From: Anaeramoeba flamelloides
Lineage: Eukaryota; Metamonada; Anaeramoebidae
DNA length: 64,000 bases
Direction of reading: 5' to 3'
Assembly (NCBI GenBank): GCA_027625915.1
Contig: JANTQA010000026.1
Location: 1,116,001-1,180,000, forward strand
The notes below the pieces were generated by a model that had not been told where the DNA came from, did not search any database, and saw only the letters and a list, made by a program, of their open reading frames with translations. A program made the translations under genes and the position numbers. Positions 1-11,100 of the stretch are shown here, piece by piece. Numbering within the stretch: position 1 is the first letter of the stretch; every line of letters starts with the position of its first letter.

Positions 1-960
1 TCTGAATTCTGGAAAAGCTATGTGCTCTACCACACTTGACGACACTCCTCAAAAATATTTAAAAATAATCTCAATTCAAAATAATATTCATAAACAGTCA
101 TGTCGTTCAGTGCCTTAGAGTGTCGTAGAGCGCATAGCTTTTCTAGAATTCAGAAGAATAGAGAGAAAAAAAAGATTTTACTCAATTCTTTTAAATCCTG
201 GAAAACCTAACAAAAAGTGTCGTCAAGTGCCTAAGTTTTCCAGTATTCAAAAGAATTGAGTAAAATCTTTGATTTAACTCAATTCTTTTAAATTCTGGAA
301 AACCTAACGGCGGTTTTTTTGAGATTTAAGAAATAAACAATAAACCGAAAATTTCTTAAATTTACTTTTTATTTCAAAAATTAAAAAACCTAACAACAAA
401 AGATATTTAAAATGGAAGGGTTCGACTTCAATTTTAAAACTCAGAAATTTTACAAATTACCTAAATAGATATTCTTATGTTATGAACAAAGACAAATCAA
501 AATTCTGTAAATTATACAAAAAGTATACAATTAGATATCATTGAAGATTTGGATCATTTTCTATGGAATTGTCCAGCCTATGAAAATAATCCTAAAATCT
601 GGATATCTGAATTTAAAAAAATTTAATATTTCTAGTATATTAAAAAATAATATCATTACTATTTTTGATATTATTAGAAAAAGAGATACATCAGATTTAT
701 TCGCACCAGTGGGTAATAAATATATTTTTGAGTCTTTTAACAAAATATCTTCATAAAAATTTAGGAATTCGGGAAGTGCCGTGGAGCGCCTAACTTTTCC
801 AGAATTCAAAAGAATGGAGATAAATCAAAGATTTAACTCAATACTTTTAAATTCTGGTAAAGATAAAAGTGTTTTTTTAATTTGAGAAATAAAAAGGAAA
901 TTAAAAGAAAATTTCTTTTTATTTCTCAAATTAAAAAAAAAACATAACGGCAAATAAGAG
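1..960. repeat. Foldback hairpin array fused to a LINE 3' remnant
   Basis: This is a nest of inverted repeats. Arms at about 1-30 and 126-154 pair (ctgaattctggaaaagcta against tagcttttctagaattcag). Further hairpins follow, built from three modules: an 'aattctggaaaacct' module, an 'aattgagtaaaatctttgat' module that folds on itself, and an 'aaataaac..gaaaattt' module. The core cacttgacgacactcc at about 35 recurs inverted at about 209-223. The same modules recur at 60240-60840, with weaker versions at 2690-2815 and 55930-56230. Both ends of the window therefore carry the same composite repeat. It is not coding. Confidence 0.75.
420..760 (+). mobile_element. Non-LTR retrotransposon (LINE) C-terminal remnant
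   Basis: The translation contains LDHFLWNCPAYE, the H-x4-C part of the zinc knuckle that ends many LINE reverse-transcriptase ORFs. It is preceded, with a frame change, by LNRYSYVMNKDKSKF. Both match the better-kept copy at 60797-61240 (LNRYYYVINKNSNKF and IDHFLWVCPSYE). No reverse-transcriptase core is visible, so this is a 5'-truncated decayed copy. It is flanked on both sides by foldback modules. Confidence 0.65.
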
Positions 961-1417
961 GAATTAAAAACTACTCCGTTAAATAATAAAAAAAAAATAA
1001 AAAAAAAAAAATCACAATTTTTGTTTTTGTTTTTGCTTGTGACTTACGAGTATCTATTAAAACAATTGGTAAATTTTCGAAATTTTAGAATAGTTTTTCA
1101 AGCTTTCGGGTATAAATATTTATTGTCTTTAGTTTTTCCAGAATTCGCGGTAGGGGAGGGGTTCATTTATTTGTTGGATTAATCTTGAATTTATTTATTT
1201 ATTTTTAGGATAATAGAAAGAATTTTCAATTGTTGTAAAAGTCCAATTTAAATCATTATTTTTATTTTAGATTTTTCAAATGTTTTGATATTTGATAAAG
1301 AAGAATTGTTAAATTTTTAAAAAAAATATATTTTTTAATGTCTTTTTTTAACTCTAATAATCAACTATGGTTCTGATATGTATGTAAAAAAGGTAGTATT
1401 CACAAACTATATTCCCA

Positions 1418-2209
1418 ATGAAGACGTTTTTTATGTTTATTAAATCTGAGCCTTTATATGAAAAGCTTTGCAATAATTTCAAAACAGATTTTACAAAAGT
1501 GGATCCATGGGAACATTGGGAAAATTCTTCAAAGATTTTATTTTTATTGGCTAAAGAATCGGTTACGGGCTGTGAACTCTTTTTAAATACTGTGAAAGAA
1601 TTAGTTGAAAGTGAAGACTTTTGCCAAACGAATATATCTATAGAGCAATATAAAAAACGCGATAATCCTAAATTCCAAAAAATTTACTTCCTATTTCAAG
1701 ATATATTTCAAATCAAAAATACAAAAGAATATGGGATCATTAAAGAATTTCATTTATTTGAGAAATGCTTTAAACTATTTGATAAACAAAAGTTTTACCT
1801 TGTTTTGGAGAGCTATATTAAGATAAAATCAGCCTACATTCATTCCAATTTGGAGGAGTTTTACATGTTTTTAAAAGAAATAGACCAAAAAATCATGGAG
1901 TTTGATTTGCTAATGGATTTAAAAAATATTGGTAATTATGCTATTAAAAATATAAACTTATTAAATTACAAATTGCAAAAAGATGATTTCTATAACTTTA
2001 TCGAAAAGTTATTAAAAAATGATTCCGTTTTTATGCGTTATGTCGCTTTAATTATCATTAATAATTATATTTCTTCTTATCAATATGATGAAACAAACTT
2101 AAAGCTTTTGATCAAATTTAGAAATGATAAATCTTTGTTTATACAAAAAGTTGCTATCGGTTCTTATATATTTAATGAAAAAAAGGGGGAAAGATCAGAC
2201 AAAAAATAA
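1418..2209 (+). CDS. Hypothetical alpha-helical protein, possibly HEAT/ARM-like
   Basis: This is an uninterrupted 263-residue frame from ATG to TAA, clearly less AT-rich than its flanks, with ordinary amino-acid diversity (Trp, Cys, Pro and Gly present). I do not recognise the family. The C-terminal third reads as paired amphipathic helices: DDFYNFIEKLLKNDSVFMRY, then VALIIINNYI, then LKLLIKFRNDKSLFIQKVAI. That is the rhythm of HEAT/ARM repeats. It also distantly recalls AlkD-like DNA-alkylation-repair proteins, but the aromatic residues of that active site are not evident, so I make no functional call. No signal peptide, membrane segment or intron is seen. The poly(T)-rich sequence after 2209 would be the 3' flank. 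Confidence 0.6.
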   Translation: MKTFFMFIKSEPLYEKLCNNFKTDFTKVDPWEHWENSSKILFLLAKESVTGCELFLNTVKELVESEDFCQTNISIEQYKKRDNPKFQKIYFLFQDIFQIKNTKEYGIIKEFHLFEKCFKLFDKQKFYLVLESYIKIKSAYIHSNLEEFYMFLKEIDQKIMEFDLLMDLKNIGNYAIKNINLLNYKLQKDDFYNFIEKLLKNDSVFMRYVALIIINNYISSYQYDETNLKLLIKFRNDKSLFIQKVAIGSYIFNEKKGERSDKK

Positions 2210-5104
2210 GTATTTTTATTCTTAAATGTTATCATTATCCATAATATCTATGTTTTTTTTTATTATTATATTTTTTTGGATTTTAATTTTTTTTTTTTTT
2301 TTTTAATTTTTTTTTTACTTTTTCTTTATTTTTTTTTTTAATTTTATTTAATGACTAATATTATAATAATGAGAAACATTTTTAGAAAAAAATTATGATT
2401 TAAACAAAGTTATTTTTTTTTAAATTCTTTTATTTAATTATCAATAATTTTTTTTTTTTCGTTTGTTGTTTCAGAAGTCAAATTAAACCACAATTTAAAA
2501 TTTTTAAAACAAAAATTCAATTTTTAATAAAAAAAAATCTTGTTTAATAAATTATATGTGGATTACTAAATTCGTCCAACTAACTAATTGAAATATAATC
2601 AATATTAATAATTTATTTATAATGAAAAAGGTGTAATTAAAGAAAATTTATCAAAATAAAAAAAAAAAAAAAAAAAAAGAAGAAATTTTAATTTGGGCAC
2701 CCAGTACCCTACTCTGAGAGGTAGTGTCTAGGTTTTTTTTTTTTTTAATCCAAAAGAAAGGAGAAAAATCAAAGATTTTACTCCATTCTTTTCAATTAAA
2801 AAAAACCTAACTACAGTGGAATAATATTATTAATCAAGGATTGTGGAATTTTTATCTATAATCGATAATCTTTCTTCCGGTTTTGTACCTCATGTGTATT
2901 CAGGACGAAGGATAGATTTGATTTGGTAATGAAAATGATAATATTATTTTTTATACATATTTTAATTAATTTTCTTCTTCTCTTTTTTTTATTTGATAAA
3001 TTTTCTTTAATTGTTCCTTTCTCTAAATAAATAAATAAATAAATAAAAAGAAGAAATTTTAACTATTTTTTAAATTTTAAAATAACCAAAAAACATAAAA
3101 TAAAGAATTATTTAATAAAATAAAAAAAAAAGTCTATCCTTTAAATTTTTTGAGAGAGTCTGAATAAAAATTATTATTAAATTCCTTTAGATTACATGAA
3201 CAATATCGATTGATCAAATAGTTCGGTATTATCAACTGATTTTATTTCAATTCATCTATATAAAAGGAACTCAACTATAGTAGAAAATGGGGATTCAAAA
3301 ATAATATTTCCATCTTAGAAATGGTTAATATGCATGTACAAAAAGTGATGTCTTAATTTATTATTTTTTTTTACTAAATTTTTCATTTTTCCAAAAACTA
3401 AAAAACTTTTCTCGTTGCCTCATCGGGAGGCAATTCTTGTTAAACAATATAAGGTTTTTTATGGTAAAAAATCGATTTAATAATAGAATAATTTTTGGAG
3501 AAGAAACAGAATTTCAAAAAACGAAAACAGAGCCAAACAGTTTTATTCGATTCTTAATTTTTTTTTTTTTCAATTAGAAACCTCAAGTGTGTTGACAAAA
3601 AAAAAGTATATAGGTGCACACAGAAAAAGTTTTAGAGTTTTTGAAAAAATGAAAATTTTCGTAAAAACACACAAAATATTAAGAGATACTTTTTGCATAT
3701 GTGTTGAAATTATTTGTAAGAAAAAATCGAAAAAAAAAATAAATAGTCAAAAAAAAAAATGGTTTGTTAATTTTAAAATTATTTCTAAAACGAATGAAAG
3801 GTCATATCATATTTGATACTTTTAATAGTTTTAATTTTCTTCAAATTTTTGAATTTTATTCTACATTCATACACTATGAATAATTCTTGATCGATTATCA
3901 TATAAGATATAAAAAGATTTCTATTATTGAAAATTTTATTATAATTTTATCGAGAATTAACAATTGTAAAAATGATAAGAATTGTATTTTTTCGAGAAAA
4001 ACTTCATTTTCAAGAAGAAATTATTTATTTATTTTATTTTATTTATTGTTTAAGAAGTGTAAATTACACTCCTAATTACATTCAATGTAAATTATCTTTC
4101 AAATTTTATATGAAAATAATTGAATGGGGTTTTATTAATTAACGAAAATAACTTTCATTATTTGGATTTAATTCCTCCATTGGGATTTATCACATTTAAT
4201 TTATTTAGAAAAAATAAACAATTATTTCTTTTGGAAGTAAATCCTCAAAAAAAAAAAAAAAATCAATCTTATTTAATATTTTTTAAAATTATTATCTAAT
4301 AAAGTAAAATTTTTATTTGAATTTTTATTAATTACATAGTAATATCTATTTAAGCAGTTAGTGAGTGTTCTGAATTTTAGAATTGTTGATTTTGGGTGGG
4401 GGGTAACTTAAAAATTATTGAGTTTTAAATAAGTTTGATTTTTGATTATTGTGAAATATTTTTAGACCTTCCAACTGAAAAAAACTGTTTTTGTTAAATA
4501 TTATATTAAAATAAATTTTGTTAAAATTTCTTTTTATTTCAAAAAGTAAAAAAAAAACAAAAAAAAACATCAGGTGGCAGTTTTATAGTGTTTTCTGTTT
4601 TATTGGTAAAATTAATTGATCTTCCAAATAAACAGAAAACTACAAAAAGTCTCTGAAAAATTTTTATAATTTGAGAATTTAAACAAAAATCTATTGAATT
4701 TTTAACAAAATTATAAATTAAATAAATATAAAACAATCAATGTACTTTCCAGTCATTAGAATGCAATAATAAATTCTACGTTTAATGATAAATTTCATTG
4801 TTTAAATCCAATTAAATATTTTTAATTCCAATTAATATTATTGTGTATTCTTTGATTGGATTATATTAATGTCTAAATAAGTAAAAAGGGTTTTTTATTT
4901 TTTTTTTTTGAATTTACTTTTATTAATCGGAATTTCTCTATTTTGTATTTTAAATTCTCGTTTGTAAATCTGAATAAGATTTGTTTCAATATATTTTGAA
5001 TATTATTGAAATTTCAAATTTTATCCAAGAATTGGAATAATTTGATGAATTTATTGTCGAAAGTCAAATCTTATGATTAATAAAATTAATTTATTTCTGA
5101 TTGA
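2210..5104. other. Gene-free AT-rich stretch with repeat fragments
   Basis: No convincing coding exon was found. It holds poly(A)/(T) runs, a small foldback fragment at about 2690-2815 (aaatcaaagattttactcc hairpin), an (AAAT)n tract near 3027-3047, and an inverted LINE terminal hairpin at about 4048-4075. The short frames at 3589-3816 and 3887-4075 are lysine- or isoleucine-rich by composition only. Confidence 0.6.
4040..4080 (-). mobile_element. LINE 3' terminal hairpin, inverted copy
   Basis: The sequence aagaagtgtaaattacactc is the reverse complement, with one difference, of the gagtgtaatctacacttctt tail of the LINE fragment ending near 61240. It also matches the copy at about 10325. The palindrome gtgta-aat-tacac would form a short stem-loop next to the A-rich end. 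Sequence beyond it is too decayed to recognise. Confidence 0.5.
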
Positions 5105-7159
5105 AAAACCCTTAAATTTGAAAAAAAAAATATTTTGATTTGGGTGTGACTACCAGTGAATTTGGTACTTTCTGATCGTTCTTCAGTCTCGTTTGGGTTT
5201 TTATTTTGTTCAAAAAGACAATTTTTTAGATCAATTATTGTTTTTATTTCCGAAATCTAAAATTCAAGAGTTAAGATTAATAATTTAGAAGGTAAGTTAG
5301 CAAAGAATTTGTATTAGTGGGTTTTTTTATTGAAATTTTCAATTTTGTTTGGTTTTATTTTGTGAATTTAATTCTTGTTTCCCTTTTATTAATTCAAGGG
5401 GTTAGCTTTTACAAAGTATATTTCTCTAAAATCCAAGTATATTGTTATTGGTTTTTACTGATTTTAGCACCGAATATATCAAATAGCTTTAAAATATCCA
5501 TTATAAATTTTATTACACAATAAATTATTACTTTTTTTACTCAGGATTATTATTAAAAAATTTTTCATTTTGAAAAAAATTTTTTTAATTCCTTTTCCAA
5601 ATATAAAAATAAAAACTCAAAATACTAGTATTCCAGTATTTAAAAATTCATAATCATTAGAACTTCCTAAAAGGAAATATTTTTTTCATTTTTTTAATTT
5701 CAAAGATGAACTTAATAATCATTAACATAAAACCTCAAAAAATATGTTAATTTTGTTTCATTTTTATACAACTAATTGGAACACCACTATTGAACTAATT
5801 CTTCAGAAATAAATGGTTAAAAAAATCTATTCGTGAATTATTGAATTTTTTGGCAGCTAATAGAATTTTTGAGCAACTAATCTACACTTGACAAAAATGT
5901 AAGAAATAAACACAAATCCAATATTTTTAGCACACCAAAATTTAATTTTTGAACAAAAAAAAAGCATATTTAACAAATTACAAAAGAAATATCAAATCCA
6001 AACTATTTGTTAATTGAACTTTTAACATTTATCTTTAAATTATAATACCCAGAAAAAAAAAATAAATAATTATCAATACAAATAAATCAAGGGTGTGTTA
6101 AAAATTTTTGAGAAAGAAAAACAAAAAAATGCATATGTAAATATGTTCAAATTCTATTTGGAATATTGATCGATCTAATATTTAGATACCCTGTACTTAA
6201 GTTATTTGAGTTCTTCTATTTTGAACAACACAACTTTAACCGAATATCAATCTCTAAAAAAATTTATGATCAAACAAAATAAATTTTGTAATTATAAAAA
6301 AAAATGAAAACTAAAAACAAAAAGATGAAAAAATGATTTTCTGATTTCAGAAATCAATATTATTTTCAAATTTGTATTAAATTTTATTATTGCAGTTGTT
6401 TAGGTGGTTTTAACTGTGTGGAAAATTTTGAATTTTTGTTTATATTTTGGAACTTTTGATACTGAATATTGATAATTCAACCTTTAAATTTGTCGTGAAA
6501 GGCAGATTTTGTTTCTGAAACCATTGTGTTTTTTACAAATGCAAGGATCATTTTTAATTGATGAAATCAACATATATCACTACTTACCTAATCGGATTTT
6601 TAGAGATATTTGAAGTATGTAGGACTGATGTGATTTACACCCAATAACAACATACTTTAATCTTAGAGGATTCTACTTTGCTAAAGCTAATCCCTTGAAT
6701 AAAATAAAAATAACTTTTTTAAAAAACTCAAAAAAAAAAACAAACAGAATACAAAATTTCAATTGAAAGCCCATAAACCAAGTTTTTTAGAGACTTGTCT
6801 TCTAAATTATTAATCTTATCCTCTTTAATTTTAGATTTTGGAAAAAAATAAAATCAATTGCTGGTATTTGAATTTATAATAGAAATAATTTTAACTTCGT
6901 TTTCAATTCCCTTTTTGCAACAAAGCCACAAATTACAATCTTCTTGTTTGAAAACTCTATTTGTTAAAAATAAATATGAAAAAAGAAGTGAAAATTTTGT
7001 CCCATTTAGAATTCAAATAACAGTATCAAAAATTTTTTATTTTGAAACCTATCAAATCCCATACTAAAGTCAAGATCAATCAGTTGAAAACCAAATTAAC
7101 AAATTACCACACCGAATACAAGATAATCTATTTTAAAATTTCAAGGATTCTCAACCTTA
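5105..7159. mobile_element. Long foldback element, family F1 (expanded copy)
   Basis: The left part (about 5105-5310) contains diverged forms of the F1 left arm: aaatttgaaaa, gggtgtgac, ttctgatcg and ccgaaatc. The right part (about 6803-6870 and 7040-7159) contains the matching right-arm words: agattttggaaaaaaataaa, cccatac, caagatcaatcag and accaaattaacaaa, ending in ttcaaggattctcaacctta. Shorter copies (556-568 bp) lie at 24992, 38102, 53919 and 54473. The interior here is about 1.7 kb longer and shows no recognisable transposase. Confidence 0.45.
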
Positions 7160-8138
7160 TGAAAAAAGATTCAATTAAGGGACTAGTTTCAATTAAATTT
7201 TTTTACCAAAATTTACTTGAGATTGAGAAAATTGTTTGTCAATTACTTAGATTTGAAAGACTTTGTTTATTTTCAATATTAAACTTATTTCAAGATAAAG
7301 AATCCTTATTTAGAAATTAGTCAAAAAAAAAAAAAATAAAAGAGACTAGCCCCTTAATCTAATTTTTTAAATTACCTGTAAGTGAATTTTTCCAATGAAC
7401 AAGTCTCGAATTGTCAAAATCATATAAATTTCATGAAAGGATCAAAATAAATTGATGTTCAAAATCTTTTTTATAAACGAAACATTTGAAATCTTGAATT
7501 TTCAAATTTTTGAACAAGGAAAATGAAGATTTATTTTTTACCAAACCTATCAATCAAATTTCAGTATAAACATGTTGAAACATTAACTCTTTCTTTTTAA
7601 AGTTTTTTTTAAAAAAAAATGATTCTTCAAAGATTTTATTTGTCTCATATGGTATGTGAGGTTGTCTAAAAGGGGTTTAAAAATTGTGACTTAATGTTTC
7701 TACTGATATTTGAATCAGAAGTCTGGTAAAAATTTTGACTTAATTTTCTAATTATTCAAATCTTACAAATAGAGTTTTTGAAAGAAATAATTTGTATTTA
7801 ATTCTTCTATCTCTAGAATGGTTCTCTATTCATTTTGTGTTCAATATTCGGTGAACAAAGAGCCCTAAATGAAAAAAATTCTTGGAAATTTGTGTAAAGA
7901 AAAATACACTGACAATTTTATCCAATTAATTCTCAAACAACAGTCTGTTCGTATTTTAAGAAGTGAAACAACAAAATCTTTGGTGTGTGTTTGAAACTTG
8001 TTGTCCAATTACCGTTTGTAATTTTCAAATATTTTGGATTAAAAATGATTTCTAGCTACTGAATGAAGAATAAAAAAACTCATTCTGAAAGATCATTTTT
8101 CCTTCTTTTACTCTGAATTGTAACATATTCATAGTTTG
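7160..8138. other. Gene-free upstream flank of the DENN gene
   Basis: AT-rich sequence with no recognisable exon or repeat unit. It should include the promoter and 5' UTR of the DENN gene starting at 8139, but no promoter motif can be assigned. Confidence 0.4.
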
Positions 8139-11100
8139 ATGTCACATTCTTTATACCAACAAAAAAAAACATTTGAGAGGTTTTACATACTTGAATATGA
8201 GCAAAGTGAATTAAAATCCCCAAATAGTGAAGATTCGAAAAACTTTGGTTATATCAAGGAATTATTTCTTTATCCAACCCTTGAGAAAGACGATTTAAAA
8301 ATCAAAGTCAAGCCTTTTGTTTTTGTTGGAATTGAAAACAATCTTGAAGAAGGCCTCTCTTCAAGGTATGGAATTATTTTTTTTTGTTTTCAAAGCTTTT
8401 TGTTCTGTTTTTTATTTTGCAAAAACTGTTGAAGAGAAGAATGTTTTCTTCAAAACTGTTTAAAATGATCCTCAAAATAAATCTCGTTCTCACCCTTGAA
8501 GCAAACCTAAATCTCTCCCTTCTGTTCTGTTCACTTTTTTTGGCCATTCTCCTTAATACCATTCTCCTTAATACCATTCTCTTTAATACCACTTCCTAAC
8601 AGAGAAATCTTTTATTGTGTTTTAACCTTAGCAGATGGCAAAAGAATGTTTGTCTATTGTTTAAGAAATTACCAAGTGAACGTATCAGAACCATTAACCT
8701 TTCTCTTCATAACAAAAAGGTAATCGATTTTTCAAATCACCCAATCTCCTTTATCTAATTTACGAAATATTCTCAAAAAATAAAATAAAAAAAAACTTTA
8801 ATCAAACTTAATTATTCTCTTTTTTGCCGAATTGTTTTCTTCATTTCTCAAGTGGGTATTTTAATTTGTTTAAAGACATTTTGAAAGAAATTGAAAAAAT
8901 ATATAATGTCTCAATGGACTATTTAGATCCCTTTCTTCAAATTCTCCAAAAGCGTTCTTTACCACAAAAAGGAAAATCTTTAAAAATCTCCCTTTCGCCG
9001 CAGCTAAAACTTTCAAACAATCAATTTGAATTTCACAGACCAGATGTTCCACTTTGTGATGTAAGTTGAATTACATTTTCTTTTTCTTTTTTTGTTTGTT
9101 TTTATGTTCTTTTTTTTTTTTTTTTGAGTCACTCTCTCTATTTTAAATTACCTTTCCCAAAAATCACTTACTAAATGATCACTTATTTTTTACTCAACAA
9201 TTCCCCCATATTTTTGTTTTAAATTGAAACGAAATCTTAAATACTAAACATTTCTTTGACATTTATTCTTCTCAAAATAAACCAAAAAAAATATCTCCAA
9301 GCATATTAACTTTTTTGTTTATTTTTTAAAAACTCTCAGGTTGCTTTAAGGAAATTTTAGAATGTCTATTTAGTGAATTCGGATTGTAATTAAAAACAAC
9401 TTGGAAAGATTTTCATTACTATTTTCTTCTTTGTTGAGTGTACAAAAATGCTTACAATTATCCAAAATCCCGAAGAAATGAGAATCATTCAAATTTGTTT
9501 TTTACAACATTTTTCTTTTGAATTTTAAATTAATTGATTTTGAAAAGATACAAACCAAAAAAACCAAAGGAATTCACAAAATTTAATGTATTAGAAAGAC
9601 GCATTGATCTTTAAATATTTTTCATCTTTTGTCCTTTCAAATTACAAGCAAAATTATGATTTAATATTTAAAAAAGCAATTAATAATACAAATTTTTAGA
9701 GCAGGGTTTATTTGTGGAAACAAAACTATTCAAAATGAATCACAATGTTTTGGGTTTTATTGTTCTTTGTTGACAGTATCGAGGAATTTTGAAAAAAAAA
9801 AAAATAACGATTTTATTTTTTAAAAATTAATTAAAGAATAATTCATTTAGAAATAGTCTAAGAAGATTTAAAGATTTAGGTGCTCGTTTTCAATCATATA
9901 ATGAATTTAAAATTCCCACTAACTTAAAAACCATCTTTTACCTTGAAAATTACTCAAAGTTTCTTTTGAAAAGGCAAATTTACCAGAGCTTAATTTCTTT
10001 TACTGCTATTTTCCAATTAAAAAATGAAACTTTTTGTTTCAAATTTTGAAATATATTTTTACTTATAATTAGTTGAAAAATAGACAACACCCCCGAAGAC
10101 TAATTAAATTCAAACTTTTGTGTCAAATTCAAAAATATTTTTCGAAAAAAGTTCAAAAAAAAACACAAAGATCTACACAAAATCAATTAAAAATGATATT
10201 TCTAGAATATTAATTCATCTTTCTTTTTTATAGTCGTACGCCAATCCCTGTTTTCTGATCTATTTGTGTATTTATAAAATTTAAATATTTGTCAAAATAA
10301 ATAATTATTATTATTGATGGAAGAAGTGTAGATTACACTCGAAAAATGTCCTTTTACTTAAATTTCCTCAAAGGTAATTTAAGCGTAAAATCATAGATTT
10401 CACGATTGTTCAAGGGAAAGACATACCCAACTCTTTTTATGTTTCAAAAGCAAAAGCAAAAAATTTAAAAAAGAAAAAGAAAAAAAATTGAAATTTAAAA
10501 AGGGTTTAAAAGAAGCAATTAGTAAAAACTCAAAAAATAAAAAACAACCAATACTATCTTTAATTAAGGGTATCCAAAATCTCAAACACGATACTTTTGG
10601 TTGATTTAATAATTTGATAATTGATCATGAATGTTCACTTGGAGGATCGTTATTTAATTGTTGTAATTTCAATTTTTTTTTTTTGATCTGATTTGCTTTA
10701 TACCATTTGGTATTTTTTGCCTTTGCTTTTTCGTTTTTATTTTCAAGTTACTCATACTTTAGTGTTTCAGTGCCACAGTATCGGCAAGTAACCACTTGAT
10801 CTTTTTACATTTGTAACTCTTCTTCCCAATATAAAGAAGATTCTTCCAGGGAAAAAACAAAACAAAAATAAAATAAATAATTATTGTGTTTTTATTCTGT
10901 AAAAGTAGTGTTTATTTTTTTTCAAAGTATTGTAATAATTATTTTTTTGTATTAAATTAAAAAACATTAAATTTAAATTGAACACACATATCTTAGTGGT
11001 GTAAAACTATATTTTTGAAAAAGAAATTTTTTAAAAAAAACAGAAAAAACTTTGAAGATAGAAATAGAAAAAAAGATTTTTTTGGTATAATTTCCTTTTT

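Noticed and set aside
3589-4075. Two short plus-strand frames
   Set aside because: Lysine- and isoleucine-rich by base composition. The second overlaps a LINE tail.
5317-5523. Hydrophobic 68-residue frame resembling a membrane peptide
   Set aside because: It lies within the F1-like element and its Phe/Ile/Val richness follows from T-rich DNA.
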